Shown here one piece after another: positions 1 through 10,100 of a stretch of DNA of 45,723 nt; the first letter of the stretch is position 1; each line of letters starts with the position of its first letter. Position numbers and translations under genes: made by a program. This DNA is from Rhodopirellula europaea 6C. Its GTDB lineage: Bacteria > Planctomycetota > Planctomycetia > Pirellulales > Pirellulaceae. The stretch is from contig NZ_ANMO01000185.1 in assembly GCF_000338295.1 (NCBI RefSeq), positions 1 to 45,723 of the forward strand. Direction: 5' to 3'. The notes beneath the pieces are model-generated. The model was not told the origin of the DNA. It did not search any database and saw only the letters and a program-made list of their open reading frames with translations.

Positions 1-47
1 TGGATTGCCGTCGGCGACTTGTTTAGAGAGCCTCAGCGCGGAACGGT

Positions 48-938
48 TCAGGCTTTTTGCATCGAGAGGATGCGTTCGTGACCGGCGAGGTCTTTGATCA
101 GGTGGATCTCTTTGTAGCCACCGTTTTGCTCGGCCAGCGTCTTGCAAGCACCCGCGATCATGGGGCTGAGTTCGATGATCAGTTGGCCGCCATCGTTCAA
201 ACGCTCGACCGAATCGGTGAGCAACCGGGCGATGATTTCGGTTCCATCGGGACCGGACAACAACGCGCCGCGAGGTTCGAATTCGCGGACTGTAGTTGGC
301 AGTTCGTCGTACTCGGATTGGCTGATGTAGGGCGGGTTGCTGCAGATCACGTCGAAGGTTTGGTCGGATTCCAGCCCATCGTACAGATCGCTTTGCAACA
401 ACGTGACTCGATCGGAGAGCTTGAGGTTCTCGACGTTCCACTTGGCGATGTCGAGAGCGGTCAAGCTGATGTCGACGGCGGTGACTTGCGTCTTTGGCAG
501 TGACTTGGCAATTGCAACCGCGATCGCCCCGCTGCCGGTTCCGATGTCCAGCACCGTTGGGTTCGGCCGGTCAGACATGCGACCTTTGATTTGGTCGATG
601 GCTTCGATGACCAAGTGTTCGGTTTCGGGCCGAGGTACGAGGACGTTTTCGTCGACCCGAATTGAGATCGAATAAAATTCGCGATAGCCGACCAGTTGGG
701 CGACGGGGGCGCCTTCACCGCGTCGCCGGACGAGTTCGCGAAAGGCGACGCGTTGTTCTTCTTCGGGAACTTGGTCGAACTGGGTGTAGAGTTCGATGCG
801 TTGACAACCACGCGCATGGGCGAGCAGAATTTCCGCATCCAATCGCGGCGACTCGCTGCCCTTTTTCCGGAAGAAGTCCGTGGTCCATTCCAGCAGACGC
901 ATGACGGTCCACGGAGTGTCGTTGCTGGTTTCAGCCAT
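48..938 (-). CDS. prmC: Release factor glutamine methyltransferase PrmC
   Basis: This 296-residue protein is the SAM-dependent enzyme that N5-methylates the glutamine of the GGQ motif in release factors RF1 and RF2, which speeds peptide release on the ribosome. The N-terminal helical substrate-binding part spans about residues 1-95. The Rossmann methyltransferase core follows, with the SAM loop DIGTGSG at 131-137 and the diagnostic NPPY catalytic motif at 201-204. Length is normal for the family. The ATG start lies 3 bases after the prfA stop codon, so it is the last visible gene of the rpmE-prfA-prmC operon, beside its own substrate. The 47 bases downstream reach the window edge and show no recognisable feature. 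Confidence 0.96.
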   Translation of the reverse strand: MAETSNDTPWTVMRLLEWTTDFFRKKGSESPRLDAEILLAHARGCQRIELYTQFDQVPEEEQRVAFRELVRRRGEGAPVAQLVGYREFYSISIRVDENVLVPRPETEHLVIEAIDQIKGRMSDRPNPTVLDIGTGSGAIAVAIAKSLPKTQVTAVDISLTALDIAKWNVENLKLSDRVTLLQSDLYDGLESDQTFDVICSNPPYISQSEYDELPTTVREFEPRGALLSGPDGTEIIARLLTDSVERLNDGGQLIIELSPMIAGACKTLAEQNGGYKEIHLIKDLAGHERILSMQKA

Positions 939-941
939 AAA

Positions 942-2024
942 TTAGTCAATCATGTCGCCGCGGAGTTGATCGCGATCATATTCGATCAACGCTTCGGTAA
1001 CAGGATTGAGATCGCCCGCGATGATTTGATCGAGTTTGTAAATCGTTAGGTTGATGCGGTGATCGGTCAACCGATTTTGCGGGAAGTTGTAGGTTCGAAT
1101 GCGTTGGCTTCGGTCGCCGGAACCGATCAATCCCTTGCGAGCCTCGGCTTGCTTGGCCGCTTCTTCTTCGCGTTTCTTTTCGTAGATCCGAGCCTTCAAA
1201 ACCCGAAGGGCTTTGGCCAAGTTCTTGTGTTGGCTTTTCTCGTCCTGGCATTGCACGACGATGCCTGTTTCGTGGTGAGTCAGTCGCACGGCCGAGTCGG
1301 TTTTGTTGACGTGCTGACCACCGGGGCCGGATGCACCGAAGAAGTCCTTGCGGTAATCGTCTGGTTTCAGATCGATTTCGACATCTTCGGGTTCTGGCAT
1401 CACCGCGACAGTTGCGGCGGAGGTGTGCACACGACCTTGCGTTTCCGTTTCGGGAACACGTTGGACGCGGTGGCCGCCGGATTCGTACTGCAGGTCACGG
1501 AAGACGTTGTCGCCTTCGAGGGTCAACGTGACATCTTTGAAGCCGCCCATTTCAGTGGGGCTGGCATCCATCAGTTCGGTCTTCCAACCCACTTTTTCGG
1601 CGTAGCGGGTGTACATTTCGAACAGATCGCGAGCGAAGAGCGCGGCTTCATCGCCACCGGTGCCGGCGCGGATTTCCATCACGCACCGTGTACGGTGAGA
1701 GTCTTCGCCGCCAACGGTCAACGAAAGCAGGTCTTCCCAGATGGTTTCGCGCTCCTTCCGAAGCGTATCCATCTCGGCTTCTGCCATTTCACGTTCGTCC
1801 GAATCCTCGGCATCAGCGACCATCGTCACGCACTGATGGATTTCATCCGTCAGGCGTTTGAAAGTTCGGTATTGATTGGCCAAGCGGTTCAGTCCGCCGT
1901 GTTCTCGTGCCGTCGCGCTCATGCGAGCACCATCGGAGAGAACTTCCGGGTCGGACATGTCGCGTTCGAGTTTCTCGAAGCGCGCCAGTTTTTCCTCGAG
2001 GATATCGCGGATAGATCCGCTCAT
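942..2024 (-). CDS. prfA: Peptide chain release factor 1
   Basis: RF1 (360 residues) recognises UAA and UAG stop codons and triggers hydrolysis of the finished peptide. The GGQ peptidyl-hydrolysis motif is at 235-237, within [15 protein letters not shown]. The tripeptide position that reads the stop codon is PET at 191-193, in the conserved run [15 protein letters not shown]. This fits the RF1 PxT pattern and not the SPF motif of RF2. Length is typical. The ATG overlaps the rpmE stop (ATGA), pointing to translational coupling, and prmC, which modifies its GGQ, follows directly. Confidence 0.97.
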   Translation of the reverse strand: MSGSIRDILEEKLARFEKLERDMSDPEVLSDGARMSATAREHGGLNRLANQYRTFKRLTDEIHQCVTMVADAEDSDEREMAEAEMDTLRKERETIWEDLLSLTVGGEDSHRTRCVMEIRAGTGGDEAALFARDLFEMYTRYAEKVGWKTELMDASPTEMGGFKDVTLTLEGDNVFRDLQYESGGHRVQRVPETETQGRVHTSAATVAVMPEPEDVEIDLKPDDYRKDFFGASGPGGQHVNKTDSAVRLTHHETGIVVQCQDEKSQHKNLAKALRVLKARIYEKKREEEAAKQAEARKGLIGSGDRSQRIRTYNFPQNRLTDHRINLTIYKLDQIIAGDLNPVTEALIEYDRDQLRGDMID

Positions 2025-2266
2025 TTGGTGGCTTTCTTAGCCTTCTTCTTTTGCAACGATCCGTAGGTACCAGCAGCAAATTTCTTCTGGAACTTGTCGA
2101 TACGACCGGCGGTGTCAACGTATTTCAGTTTGCCGGTGTAGAACGGGTGGCACTCGCTGCAAATGTCGATTTTCAGCTCGGGACGCGTGCTGCGGGTGGT
2201 GAAAGTGTTGCCGCAACCGCAGGTGACGGACGTTTCTTGGTAGTTGGGGTGAATGCCGTCTTGCAT
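2021..2266 (-). CDS. rpmE: 50S ribosomal protein L31 (zinc-binding form)
   Basis: An 81-residue L31 protein of the large ribosomal subunit. It carries the zinc-ligand cysteines of the C+ form: C16 and C18 (CGCG) and C36 and C39 (CSEC). The core MQDGIHPNY...[12 protein letters not shown] is characteristic. I chose the ATG at 2266 because the canonical L31 N-terminus begins there; the reading frame stays open for 21 more codons upstream but that part has no L31 character. The C-terminus is a lysine-rich tail (KKKAKKATK). It is the first gene of the operon, sits 84-90 bases behind a promoter-like sequence, and its stop overlaps the prfA start. Confidence 0.95.
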   Translation of the reverse strand: MQDGIHPNYQETSVTCGCGNTFTTRSTRPELKIDICSECHPFYTGKLKYVDTAGRIDKFQKKFAAGTYGSLQKKKAKKATK

Positions 2267-2356
2267 GACGTTCAAACTCGAGCCAATGAGGGTGTTACGA
2301 CGGTGGTTTTCGACAGAACCGTCGGTCAAGTGAATTCGCTGTCGGTCGAATCCCAG

Positions 2357-2386
2357 ATATTACGTTAAACCAGGTGAAATGTTCAA
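2357..2386 (-). promoter_or_regulatory. Sigma70-like promoter for rpmE-prfA-prmC
   Basis: Read on the minus strand, a TTGAAC -35 box (2381-2386) is followed after exactly 18 bases by a TAATAT -10 box (2357-2362). Transcription would start near 2350 and give a leader of roughly 85 bases before the rpmE ATG. The two hexamers match the TTGACA/TATAAT consensus at 5 of 6 and 4-5 of 6 positions. It is the best promoter candidate I found in the window, but rests on sequence only. Confidence 0.5.
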
Positions 2387-2765
2387 GGGCGAGGGGCTCA
2401 AACACGGGCGAAATCCCCTTCGTGCGGTTGGTGTCGCCAATTGCACGCCGAAAGAGGGGGCTGCGTTTTGAGTATTCTGGCCGCGAAGGGTTTGATAATG
2501 CGAGTCGATCGCATTAGAGTCCCCGTTCACCTTCAAAAGCTAGCCAGCCATTGAAGAACGCGACGATGCCTCCGAGTCTCTGACAAGCCAAACGAATTCA
2601 AGTTTCGTTGATCGATTGCTTGGCAGATTGCTCCTTTCATCGGCCGCGAATTCTCGCCAGCCATGCTTGTTCTTCAACGAAAACCTGTTTTCGGGACAAT
2701 TGCATGCGCTCGCTCGCACCATCGAAGCTCATCACCGCCCCCTCGATGAATCACCCCCCGCAACG
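2387..2765. other. Intergenic region between divergent rpmE operon and pilin-like gene
   Basis: No gene is recognisable here. Short open frames run through it, one of them simply the upstream extension of the pilin-like gene, and none resembles a protein. A small perfect inverted repeat lies at 2497-2515 (AATGCGA, 5-base loop, TCGCATT). The region presumably holds the plus-strand promoter for the DUF1559 gene, but I could not pick out convincing -35 and -10 boxes. Confidence 0.4.
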
Positions 2766-3758
2766 ATGCGGTTTGGGTTCACTTTGGTGGAACTGTTGGT
2801 TGTGATCGCCATCATTGGCGTTCTGGTCGGATTGTTGCTGCCCGCCGTTCAAGCCGCTCGCGAGGCCGCTCGTCGGATGAGCTGTGGTAACAATCTCAAA
2901 CAAGTCTCTCTCGCCATTCACAACTACGAGTCGGCCTACAAAAAGCTGCCGCCGGCTTGGACGAACCCTGGTCAAGGATCGGGATGGTCGATGCAGGCTC
3001 GCATCCTTCCGTTTCTCGAGGAAGCCGCTTTGTCGGAAGGAGTCGACTTCAGCCGGGATTACGGCGAGTCCTATTTGACGATCGATGGCGTCCAGGTTCC
3101 CACGTCGTCTTTTCGGGTCCCTGCCTATCAGTGCCCCAGCGACCCGCGGGATAACCCTCGCTTTGGATCGTCCGGTCCACAGTATTACAAGCTGAACTAC
3201 GCCACCAACGAAGGTGTTTGGTTCGTGCTGGATGAATCCACGAATCAGGTTGGCGATGGAATGTTCGTTCCCGGTCGCTACCTCGGTTTTCGCGATTGCT
3301 TGGATGGGACCAGCAACACAATGGCTTTGGCGGAAGTCAAGGGTTGGACACCGTATGCTCGTGACGCGAAACACACCGGAACGATGACGATGCCAATCGA
3401 CACGGACGAGATTTGTGCTTTGGGTGGCGATTTCAAAACCGAAACGGGGCACACAGAATGGATTGATGGCCGCGTGCACCAAGCCGGTGTCACGACCGTC
3501 TTTTCACCGAACAAGAAAGTTCTGTGCGAGATCTCTGGTGTGGAATACGACATTGACTTCACGAACATGCGAGAAGGCAAGTCGCCTCCGGCAGGTGTTC
3601 GCACCTACGCCGCGGTCACTTCTCGAAGTTATCACCAGGGTGGCGTTCATGTGTCGTTGCTGGATGGTTCGGTTCGCTTCATCACCGATTCAGTCGAACT
3701 TGAACTTTGGCAATCGATGTCAACACGAGCAGGGCACGAAGTGATTCAGATTCCTTGA
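2766..3758 (+). CDS. DUF1559 pilin-like protein (type IV prepilin N-terminus)
   Basis: A 330-residue member of the DUF1559 family that is strongly expanded in planctomycetes. The N-terminus MRFGFTLVELLVVIAI is a type IV prepilin/pseudopilin signal. PilD-type peptidase should cut after G4 to leave a methylatable F5 at the start of a hydrophobic helix. It continues into the family signature AAREAARRMSC, then a long extracellular domain. Near the C-terminus is the H-X9-DG motif (HQGGVHVSLLDG) diagnostic of DUF1559. I chose the ATG at 2766 because it puts the prepilin signal at residue 1; the frame is open for 50 codons further upstream without family character. The protein probably sits in or on the envelope; its exact role is unknown for the family. 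It stands alone, without pilus assembly genes nearby. Confidence 0.9.
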   Translation: MRFGFTLVELLVVIAIIGVLVGLLLPAVQAAREAARRMSCGNNLKQVSLAIHNYESAYKKLPPAWTNPGQGSGWSMQARILPFLEEAALSEGVDFSRDYGESYLTIDGVQVPTSSFRVPAYQCPSDPRDNPRFGSSGPQYYKLNYATNEGVWFVLDESTNQVGDGMFVPGRYLGFRDCLDGTSNTMALAEVKGWTPYARDAKHTGTMTMPIDTDEICALGGDFKTETGHTEWIDGRVHQAGVTTVFSPNKKVLCEISGVEYDIDFTNMREGKSPPAGVRTYAAVTSRSYHQGGVHVSLLDGSVRFITDSVELELWQSMSTRAGHEVIQIP

Positions 3759-3877
3759 TCGTCGGGGAAGGATTCGTTTCCCTTGGTCAGAGAGAGGGAG
3801 GGCGAAAATGCCTGGACCATCTCGCCTGAAACGATCATGTGCATCCGGCGGAGAAGAGTTGAACCAATCGTCGGGCA

Positions 3878-4327
3878 TCACATGGAAAATGCAAGGAAAA
3901 CCATTAAGACGGCGATCAGCAACACGATAAACAGCACCAGACCGATGACCTTGCCAGCGGTGTCGAGTGTTTTGGTGTCCGCATAGCCTTCCGGATAGAC
4001 CATGCAGCGCAGGAAGACAAGCAGGTTGACCAGAGGAATGATCGTCGCAAAGGCCCAGAATCCACTGCTGCCTTGATTGATCATTCGGTACCACGACAGG
4101 GCAATCGTGGCCACTCCCGCAATCAGTGTCAGCGGGACTTCAACCGAAACCACCCCGGCCTCGGTCATTGAGTAAGCGACTGAGGCGAGAATCCACTGGA
4201 CCGCTGTGATCCCAAAATAGCCGAGTGCAAAAGCCAATCGGCCGATACCACCGTACCGCATGCCGGCGATGGCGTGCGAGTCTTCGGAAATTTCGATGGT
4301 CGTTTGGTACGGGTTTTGTTCGTTCAT
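3878..4327 (-). CDS. Small multi-pass membrane protein, function unknown
   Basis: A 149-residue protein with about four hydrophobic helices: roughly 34-57, 63-85, 92-112 and 123-147. It begins MNEQNPYQ, an N-terminal NPY motif often seen in planctomycete hypothetical proteins. The central part (YRMINQGSSGFWAF, then IIPLVN and EGYAD) faintly resembles the DUF805 layout, but I would not assign it. The ATG at 4327 is favoured over an upstream extension of 38 Arg- and Ser-rich codons that look non-coding. It converges on the pilin-like gene with about 120 bases between them. No function can be inferred. Confidence 0.7.
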   Translation of the reverse strand: MNEQNPYQTTIEISEDSHAIAGMRYGGIGRLAFALGYFGITAVQWILASVAYSMTEAGVVSVEVPLTLIAGVATIALSWYRMINQGSSGFWAFATIIPLVNLLVFLRCMVYPEGYADTKTLDTAGKVIGLVLFIVLLIAVLMVFLAFSM

Positions 4328-4828
4328 GAATCTGTCCAGTGTGTCAGGGCGGAATCCGGACCTGTATTTGTACACAAGGGGAGATCGATAACAGGGCCGC
4401 CTGCGGGAGGTCGTGTTTGTAACTCTGCCGCCTGAATGCACGATATCATGGTGCAGTCACACGATTTCAAATTTCCTCTTTGGGAGACGTTTAAGAGCGA
4501 CTGAAATGAAAGGTTGTCAGATTCAGTCAAGTCTTTTGGCTGAGACCGGAATAGTGTTCTGATCTGCATCATAAGTGGTGCCGGAACAGCTTGCCTTGAT
4601 GAATCGATCGATTCGTTTGATGCAGGGAGTTTCGTCCAAGGTCAGATTTGATCCGTGGTGGTGGGTTTCGCCTGCCGATTCGTGATCGAGTGCTAGGGTT
4701 GAGCGGACAACTGGAAAATGCCTGACCGGTTCGTCACAAGTGGGTTCAGCGAACTTCGCCGAGCACACGATGGTCTCGAAGGACCACGACAGCCGAATCA
4801 GGCCAGCGACTCAAGGAGCGATCTCTAC
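4328..4828. other. Intergenic region upstream of glgX, with a 14-bp palindrome
   Basis: About 500 bases without a believable gene, between the divergent membrane-protein gene and glgX. A perfect 14-bp palindrome GAATCGATCGATTC sits at 4601-4614. It is flanked by a second inverted pair, TGCATCA (4565-4571) and TGATGCA (4618-4624). The region must carry the promoters of both flanking genes, but no convincing -35/-10 pair was found. A reading frame in phase with glgX is open from 4718 but has no GlgX-like sequence before 4829. Confidence 0.4.
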
Positions 4829-6919
4829 ATGCTGATGCGACAACCGTGCCCCGATCTTCAGTTCGCCTACTCCCCGCCATTCGGAGCGACGCTCACGGAG
4901 AAGGGAGTGCAGTTCTCGGTCTTCAGCCGTTCCGCAACCGAAATGCGGTTGTTGCTGTACAACAAGGTGACCGATCGCGAACCAGCCCAAGTCATCGACT
5001 TCGATCGGGGAACCGACCGTTGGGGTGATGTATGGAGCTTGCACGTACCGGGCCTCGAAGCAGGTCAACTTTATCACTTCCAAGCCAGCGGGCCCTGGGA
5101 ACCTGAAAACGGTCACCGGTTCGATTCCACGGCTCGGTTGATCGACCCGTATGCTCAGGCATTGGCGGGCACCTACCAAAAGCAAACTGATGGCGTTGTG
5201 CGTCCGCCGAAGTGCGTGGTCGTCGATGGGACATTTGATTGGGAAGGTGATCGTCACGTTCGTCGTGACGTCAGCGAATCGATCATTTATGAAATGCACG
5301 TTCGGGGTTTCACCAAGAGCAAGACCGCCAAGGTCAAAGCTCCTGGCAGTTATCTCGGCGTGATTGAAAAGATCCCGTACCTAAAATCATTGGGCGTCAC
5401 TTCGGTTGAGTTGATGCCTGTGCACGAGTTCCCCATCAGGGACCCACAGGGCAAAAAACTTTCGCGGCCGAACTACTGGGGATATGACCCGATGGCGTTC
5501 TTCGCGCCTCACCGCGGTTACGCACACGACTCGGCTCCTGGTGCTCAGGTCAACGAGTTCAAACAAATGGTCAAAGCTCTGCACTCCGCAGGGATCGAAG
5601 TCATTCTCGACGTGGTGTTCAACCACACCTGCGAAGGCAACGAACAAGGACCAACGCTGTCGTTCAAGGGACTTGAAAACCAAGTCTATTACATCCTTTC
5701 GGAAGGCCAGCATTACTGCAACTACAGCGGTTGCGGCAACACGATCAATGGGAATCACCCTGTCGTTCGCGAGATGATTTTCCATTGCTTGCGACACTGG
5801 GTTCACAACTATCACATCGATGGCTTCCGGTTCGACCTCGCCAGTATTTTGAGCCGCGATAGGAGCGGGAACTTGATTCCCAATCCGCCAATGGTGGAGC
5901 TGATCGCCGAAGATCCAATGCTGGCCGACACCAAAATCATCGCTGAAGCATGGGACGCCGCGGGAGCCTACCAAGTCGGTAGCTTTGGCAACCACCGCTG
6001 GGCGGAATGGAACGGTCGATACCGCGACGATGTGCGAGGTTTCTGGCGTGGTGATGCTGGAACGCTTGGTCCCCTGGCGACTCGATTGGCGGGCAGCAGC
6101 GATTTGTATCAACACGCAGGGCGTCCGCCGTCTTGTAGCGTGAACTTGGTGACCACACACGATGGTTTCACCATGAACGATTTGGTTTCATACAAAGAGA
6201 AGCACAACGAAGCCAACGGCGAAGACAACAACGACGGTGACAACCACAACATCAGTGACAACTATGGTGTGGAAGGCCCGACGCGAAAGAAGGCGATCAG
6301 CACGATTCGCAGCCAGCAAGTTCGCAACATGTTGGCGACGTTGTTGACCAGCCAAGGCGTGCCAATGATCGTCAGTGGTGACGAAGCCCGCCGAACGCAG
6401 AAGGGCAACAACAACGCGTATTGCCAAGATACCGATATCTCGTGGTTTGATTGGCGACTGGTCGAAAAGAACGCTGACTTGGTTCGTTTCGTCAGTGCGT
6501 TGATTGAGTTCCGTAAGAACCAGCCAACGATTCGTCGCCGTGAATACTTGACCGGGCAACCGGTTGATGGACGCAAGGTGCCGGACGTGTCTTGGTATGG
6601 GCCGTCGGGTGAGCCATTGAATTGGGATCAAGGTGAGTTGGCGATGGCAGCGTACATTGCCGCCCCGAGCCGGATCGATGATCCGGAGGGTCTGGGACGA
6701 GACGTGATTTTGATGTTCAACAGTACCGGTGATCACCGCGAATTCCACTTCCCGGCAATTGCTCGGGGAACCCAGTGGAATCTGTTCGTCGATACCGCCG
6801 CAGCACCACCAGAAGACATCTACCCGGATGTCGATGGTCCGATGCCTCCGAACAATCGAATCGTCGAAGTCGGCCGTCATTCGATGCGGATTTATGTCTG
6901 CAACGCGGCACCCAAGTAG
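4829..6919 (+). CDS. glgX: Glycogen debranching enzyme GlgX (GH13)
   Basis: A 696-residue cytosolic GH13 isoamylase-type enzyme that cuts alpha-1,6 branches of glycogen limit dextrin. An N-terminal CBM48-like domain (about 10-110) carries the PPFGAT...GVQFSVFS pattern. The (beta/alpha)8 barrel has the four GH13 regions: DVVFNHT at 261-267, GFRFDLAS at 332-339 with nucleophile D336, IAEAW with the acid/base E373, and TTHDG with D445. I place the start at ATG 4829 because AAGGAG lies 10 bases upstream (4813-4818), one of few clear Shine-Dalgarno sequences in the window. An in-frame ATG at 4718 would add 37 residues unlike the family. It stands alone, with no glgA, glgB or glgP beside it. A hairpin 120 bases downstream may end the transcript. 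Confidence 0.95.
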   Translation: MLMRQPCPDLQFAYSPPFGATLTEKGVQFSVFSRSATEMRLLLYNKVTDREPAQVIDFDRGTDRWGDVWSLHVPGLEAGQLYHFQASGPWEPENGHRFDSTARLIDPYAQALAGTYQKQTDGVVRPPKCVVVDGTFDWEGDRHVRRDVSESIIYEMHVRGFTKSKTAKVKAPGSYLGVIEKIPYLKSLGVTSVELMPVHEFPIRDPQGKKLSRPNYWGYDPMAFFAPHRGYAHDSAPGAQVNEFKQMVKALHSAGIEVILDVVFNHTCEGNEQGPTLSFKGLENQVYYILSEGQHYCNYSGCGNTINGNHPVVREMIFHCLRHWVHNYHIDGFRFDLASILSRDRSGNLIPNPPMVELIAEDPMLADTKIIAEAWDAAGAYQVGSFGNHRWAEWNGRYRDDVRGFWRGDAGTLGPLATRLAGSSDLYQHAGRPPSCSVNLVTTHDGFTMNDLVSYKEKHNEANGEDNNDGDNHNISDNYGVEGPTRKKAISTIRSQQVRNMLATLLTSQGVPMIVSGDEARRTQKGNNNAYCQDTDISWFDWRLVEKNADLVRFVSALIEFRKNQPTIRRREYLTGQPVDGRKVPDVSWYGPSGEPLNWDQGELAMAAYIAAPSRIDDPEGLGRDVILMFNSTGDHREFHFPAIARGTQWNLFVDTAAAPPEDIYPDVDGPMPPNNRIVEVGRHSMRIYVCNAAPK

Positions 6920-7040
6920 TCCGTTCAAGGACGCAGGATGAAATTTGAATCCACCTTCCGCGGTTCAGTGCCGGGAAGGTTGGAGGATTGGCCGCCAGTC
7001 GGCCCCACTTCTCTTCGATGCTTATCTCAAGCTTCTCAGT

Positions 7041-7072
7041 GATCCGCGGCGGGAGAAAACCCGTCGCGGATC
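7041..7072 (+). terminator. Hairpin between glgX and the ASPIC lipoprotein gene
   Basis: A 13-bp stem (7041-7053 with 7060-7072) closes a 6-base AGAAAA loop. The one imperfect pair is G7049 with T7064. This is a G-U wobble in a plus-strand transcript but an A-C mismatch in a minus-strand one, so the structure favours plus-strand RNA. The bases after it (GCTTCGTTTG) are only mildly T-rich. It could be a weak terminator for glgX or an RNA element in the leader of the downstream gene, whose ATG is 34 bases away. Confidence 0.45.
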
Positions 7073-7106
7073 GCTTCGTTTGTGGCCGTTCGGCTATGAT
7101 CGAGGC

Positions 7107-10100
7107 ATGCAGCCATTGATACTTTTGACGAACTTTGCCAAGGCGACTTTCTCGCGACCGACGACGCTTGATCGTCGCTGTGGCGGTGGGTGCTTGGCGC
7201 TGTTGTGTCTTTGCTGTTGGATCGGCTGCAAGCCTTCTACACCGGCCAATTCGTTCGTTTCAGATGATGAGTCGAAATCCACCGTCAGCCAACCATTGAG
7301 CCTACGGGAACAGATTGCACAGCAGGTTCGGGATGGCCGACTGTCGGAAGCGATCAAGCTATTGGATGAATTGATCGCAACCAAACCATCTGACGAGATT
7401 GCACTCGCGTCGCAGGCCGCCAGCTTGGCTTTTGAAGCGGGCGATGCGAGCGAAGCGATGAGGCGTTTGCGGGAGTTGATTCAAGCTCATCCTCAGAATG
7501 TCGAGTTGCGCAGGGACTATGCCGGGCTGCTGGCTCAACGTGGCTATCGGTTTGACGCGAACGAGCAATATCGATTGCTCGCGGGACGCGTTGTTCTGAG
7601 TCCTCCTGAATTGATCGGGTTGATCTATCCGCATCGGCCTCAGGTCAATTTCGAATCCAAGCCGGATATCGCCGACCAAGACGCCGTGGATCGCAAGGGA
7701 GTGCTGAGCGTTGTCGCCGCGCTGCGCAGTCGTGGCGATTTGCAGGAAGCCATCGAGGTGTTGGCGAACAGTGCGGAAGTCAAACGCGATGATCCGGCTG
7801 CCGTTGCAATGCTTGGTTGGTTGTATGCATCGGCCCAGCAAGAATCTTCTTGGATTGATTGGGCGATTGAGGCCAACGTCAAACGGCTTCGTCGTTACCC
7901 GGCCTATTGGTTGGCGTGGGGCACCGCACTGCGCGATGGCGTGCTCTCATCGCAAACGGAAGTGACGCAAGCAGATTTTGATCGCCGCAATGACTTCGCC
8001 GCTCGCTGTTTCTTGGAAGCGATCCGTCGCGAACCGCACAGCCAAGTGGCATGGGATAGCCTTTCCGCCGCATTGGATGTTTTGGGCGCAGAAGCGGGGG
8101 CTAATTCCGCGAAGCAACGTACGCTCGAGGATGCTCGCGAACGACTTGACGAGCGATTGCTGCAGTTGGACGAGACGCAGTGGCTCGCGAATCAACTCTG
8201 GAATGCACAATCCAACCCGATGTCTCGACAGGAACAAGCGGAGATGTTCGACCGTTTGGCAGACATGCTTTGGAAGCAAGGTTGTCTCGGAGAATCGCTG
8301 GGTTGGAAAACGCTTTTGGCATCCATGCATCCGATAAAGGACTGGAGCACCCTCAGACGAACAACGCAGGAAACGTTCGCGAAACACCCCAAAGGGATCG
8401 ACGAGCAAGTTTTGTTGGTGGGATTGGAGCCCAAACAATTTGCAGACCAAAGTTCCGTTTGGATGGAAGCACTGGCCAAGCGATCTCGCAGCGAAACTCC
8501 GGCCGGCAGCGAATCGCCAACCAGAGTCGAGTCGACCCAAGCTCGTTTGGTGAATGTGGCATCGGAGATGGGCATCCATTTTCAATGGTTCAACGCGGTT
8601 GATCCCGTCGAGTCGGAATTTCGATTGCACGAGCCGTTGGGTGGCGGAGTAGCTTGTTTGGACTTTGATGCCGATGGACGAGTTGATTTGTATTTTAACC
8701 AAGCTTCTGGCGAGGCAACCAAGCGTGCGGGCGTGAAGGCCAATGCCTTGTATCGTCATCTGGATGGGATGTTCACTGACATCGTCGATGCGTCGATGAG
8801 CGGCGATCGCGGATATGGGCACGGGGTGACCGCTGGCGATTGGAATCAAGATGGTTGGCCGGATCTCTTGCTTGCCAACTTTGGTGAAAACGCATTGCTG
8901 ATCAACCAAGCAGACGGGACGTTTGAAAAACACCTGCTCTCGGAATTGAGCGAAACTGAATCGGTTTCTTCAGAATCGTTCACCCTTTCCGCGGCCATCG
9001 CTGATGTGACCGGTGACAATCTGCCAGATATTGTCGAGATCAATTACGTCGATGATCCTGCGGTTCGGAAGCCAATCGAAAGAAACCCGGATGGGACACC
9101 GGTGAAGTTGCCCGGTCCATTGCATTTCCAACCGGCGTTGAGCGAGGTGTTTGTTTCAGGCGGAAAGGGTGCCGGACGGCGACAATCATTGGGTGATTCA
9201 GAACAAGCTCGCAGCACCGGCATGGGGGTGATGATTGCCGACATCGATCAGAAGCCGGGCAATGAAATTTTTGTCGCGAATGATCAACGAGCCAACCATC
9301 TTTGGTTTCATTCTGGCGAGGCAAACGGAGAGCAATGGTGGCAAAACCAAGCCGCGATACGAGGCGTCGCCGTTGGACCTGGTGGAGACAAAAACGCTTG
9401 CATGGGCATCGCGATGGCGGACTTCAATGGTGATCAGAAACTGGATTTGCACGTCAGCAATTTCTACGACGAATGGGCCAACCATTTTTGCCAAACCAGT
9501 GTGGGCATGTTTGCTGATCGTGCAGTCGCGTTTGGAATCGATCAATTGACGTCACGCACAACAGGATTTGGCGTGCAGGCCTTGGACTACGACAACAACG
9601 GCTGGATTGATTTGTTGGTCGCCAATGGGCACGTCGAGGATTTGACTGAACGTGGGACACCCTTTGGGATGAAGACGCAATTGTTGGTCAATCAAGGCAA
9701 CCGTTTTGAGCTCGCGAAAATGGACGATCCTGATGGCGAATGGGGGCGTGAACGTCTTGGTCGTGGTGTGGCGACGTGCGACTTTGATCGCGATGGGCGT
9801 CTGGACGCGGCGGTGACGTACGCGGATTCCGCAGCAGAACTCTTGCGAAACGAAACGGAGGCCGTTGGCAACTACGTCCAGTTGCGACTGATCGGTACCC
9901 GATCCGAGCGGGATGCCATCGGGGCTCGCGTCGAGTTGACCGCGGGTGACCGGGTTTGGACAAGTGCGGTCACGGCGGGTGATGGCTACGCTTGTCGCAA
10001 CGAAGCGATCTTGCATCTTGGCTTAGGTGACGTTGCCACGTTGGATTCCATCACCGTGCAGTGGCCAAGCGGAGAAGTTCAGCGATGGGAAGCTATCGAG

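Noticed and set aside
78-912. GATC/CGATCG-rich stretches as possible replication origin or methylation sites
   Set aside because: The motif is spread evenly through coding sequence across the window and fits codon usage; no DnaA-box cluster was seen.
1059-2066. 335-codon open frame on the plus strand
   Set aside because: Antisense shadow of prfA, which has unmistakable RF1 motifs.
5387-6160. 257-codon open frame on the minus strand
   Set aside because: Antisense to the glgX catalytic core; no family features.
7947-8933. 328-codon open frame on the minus strand
   Set aside because: Antisense to the TPR part of the ASPIC lipoprotein; composition typical of a shadow frame.
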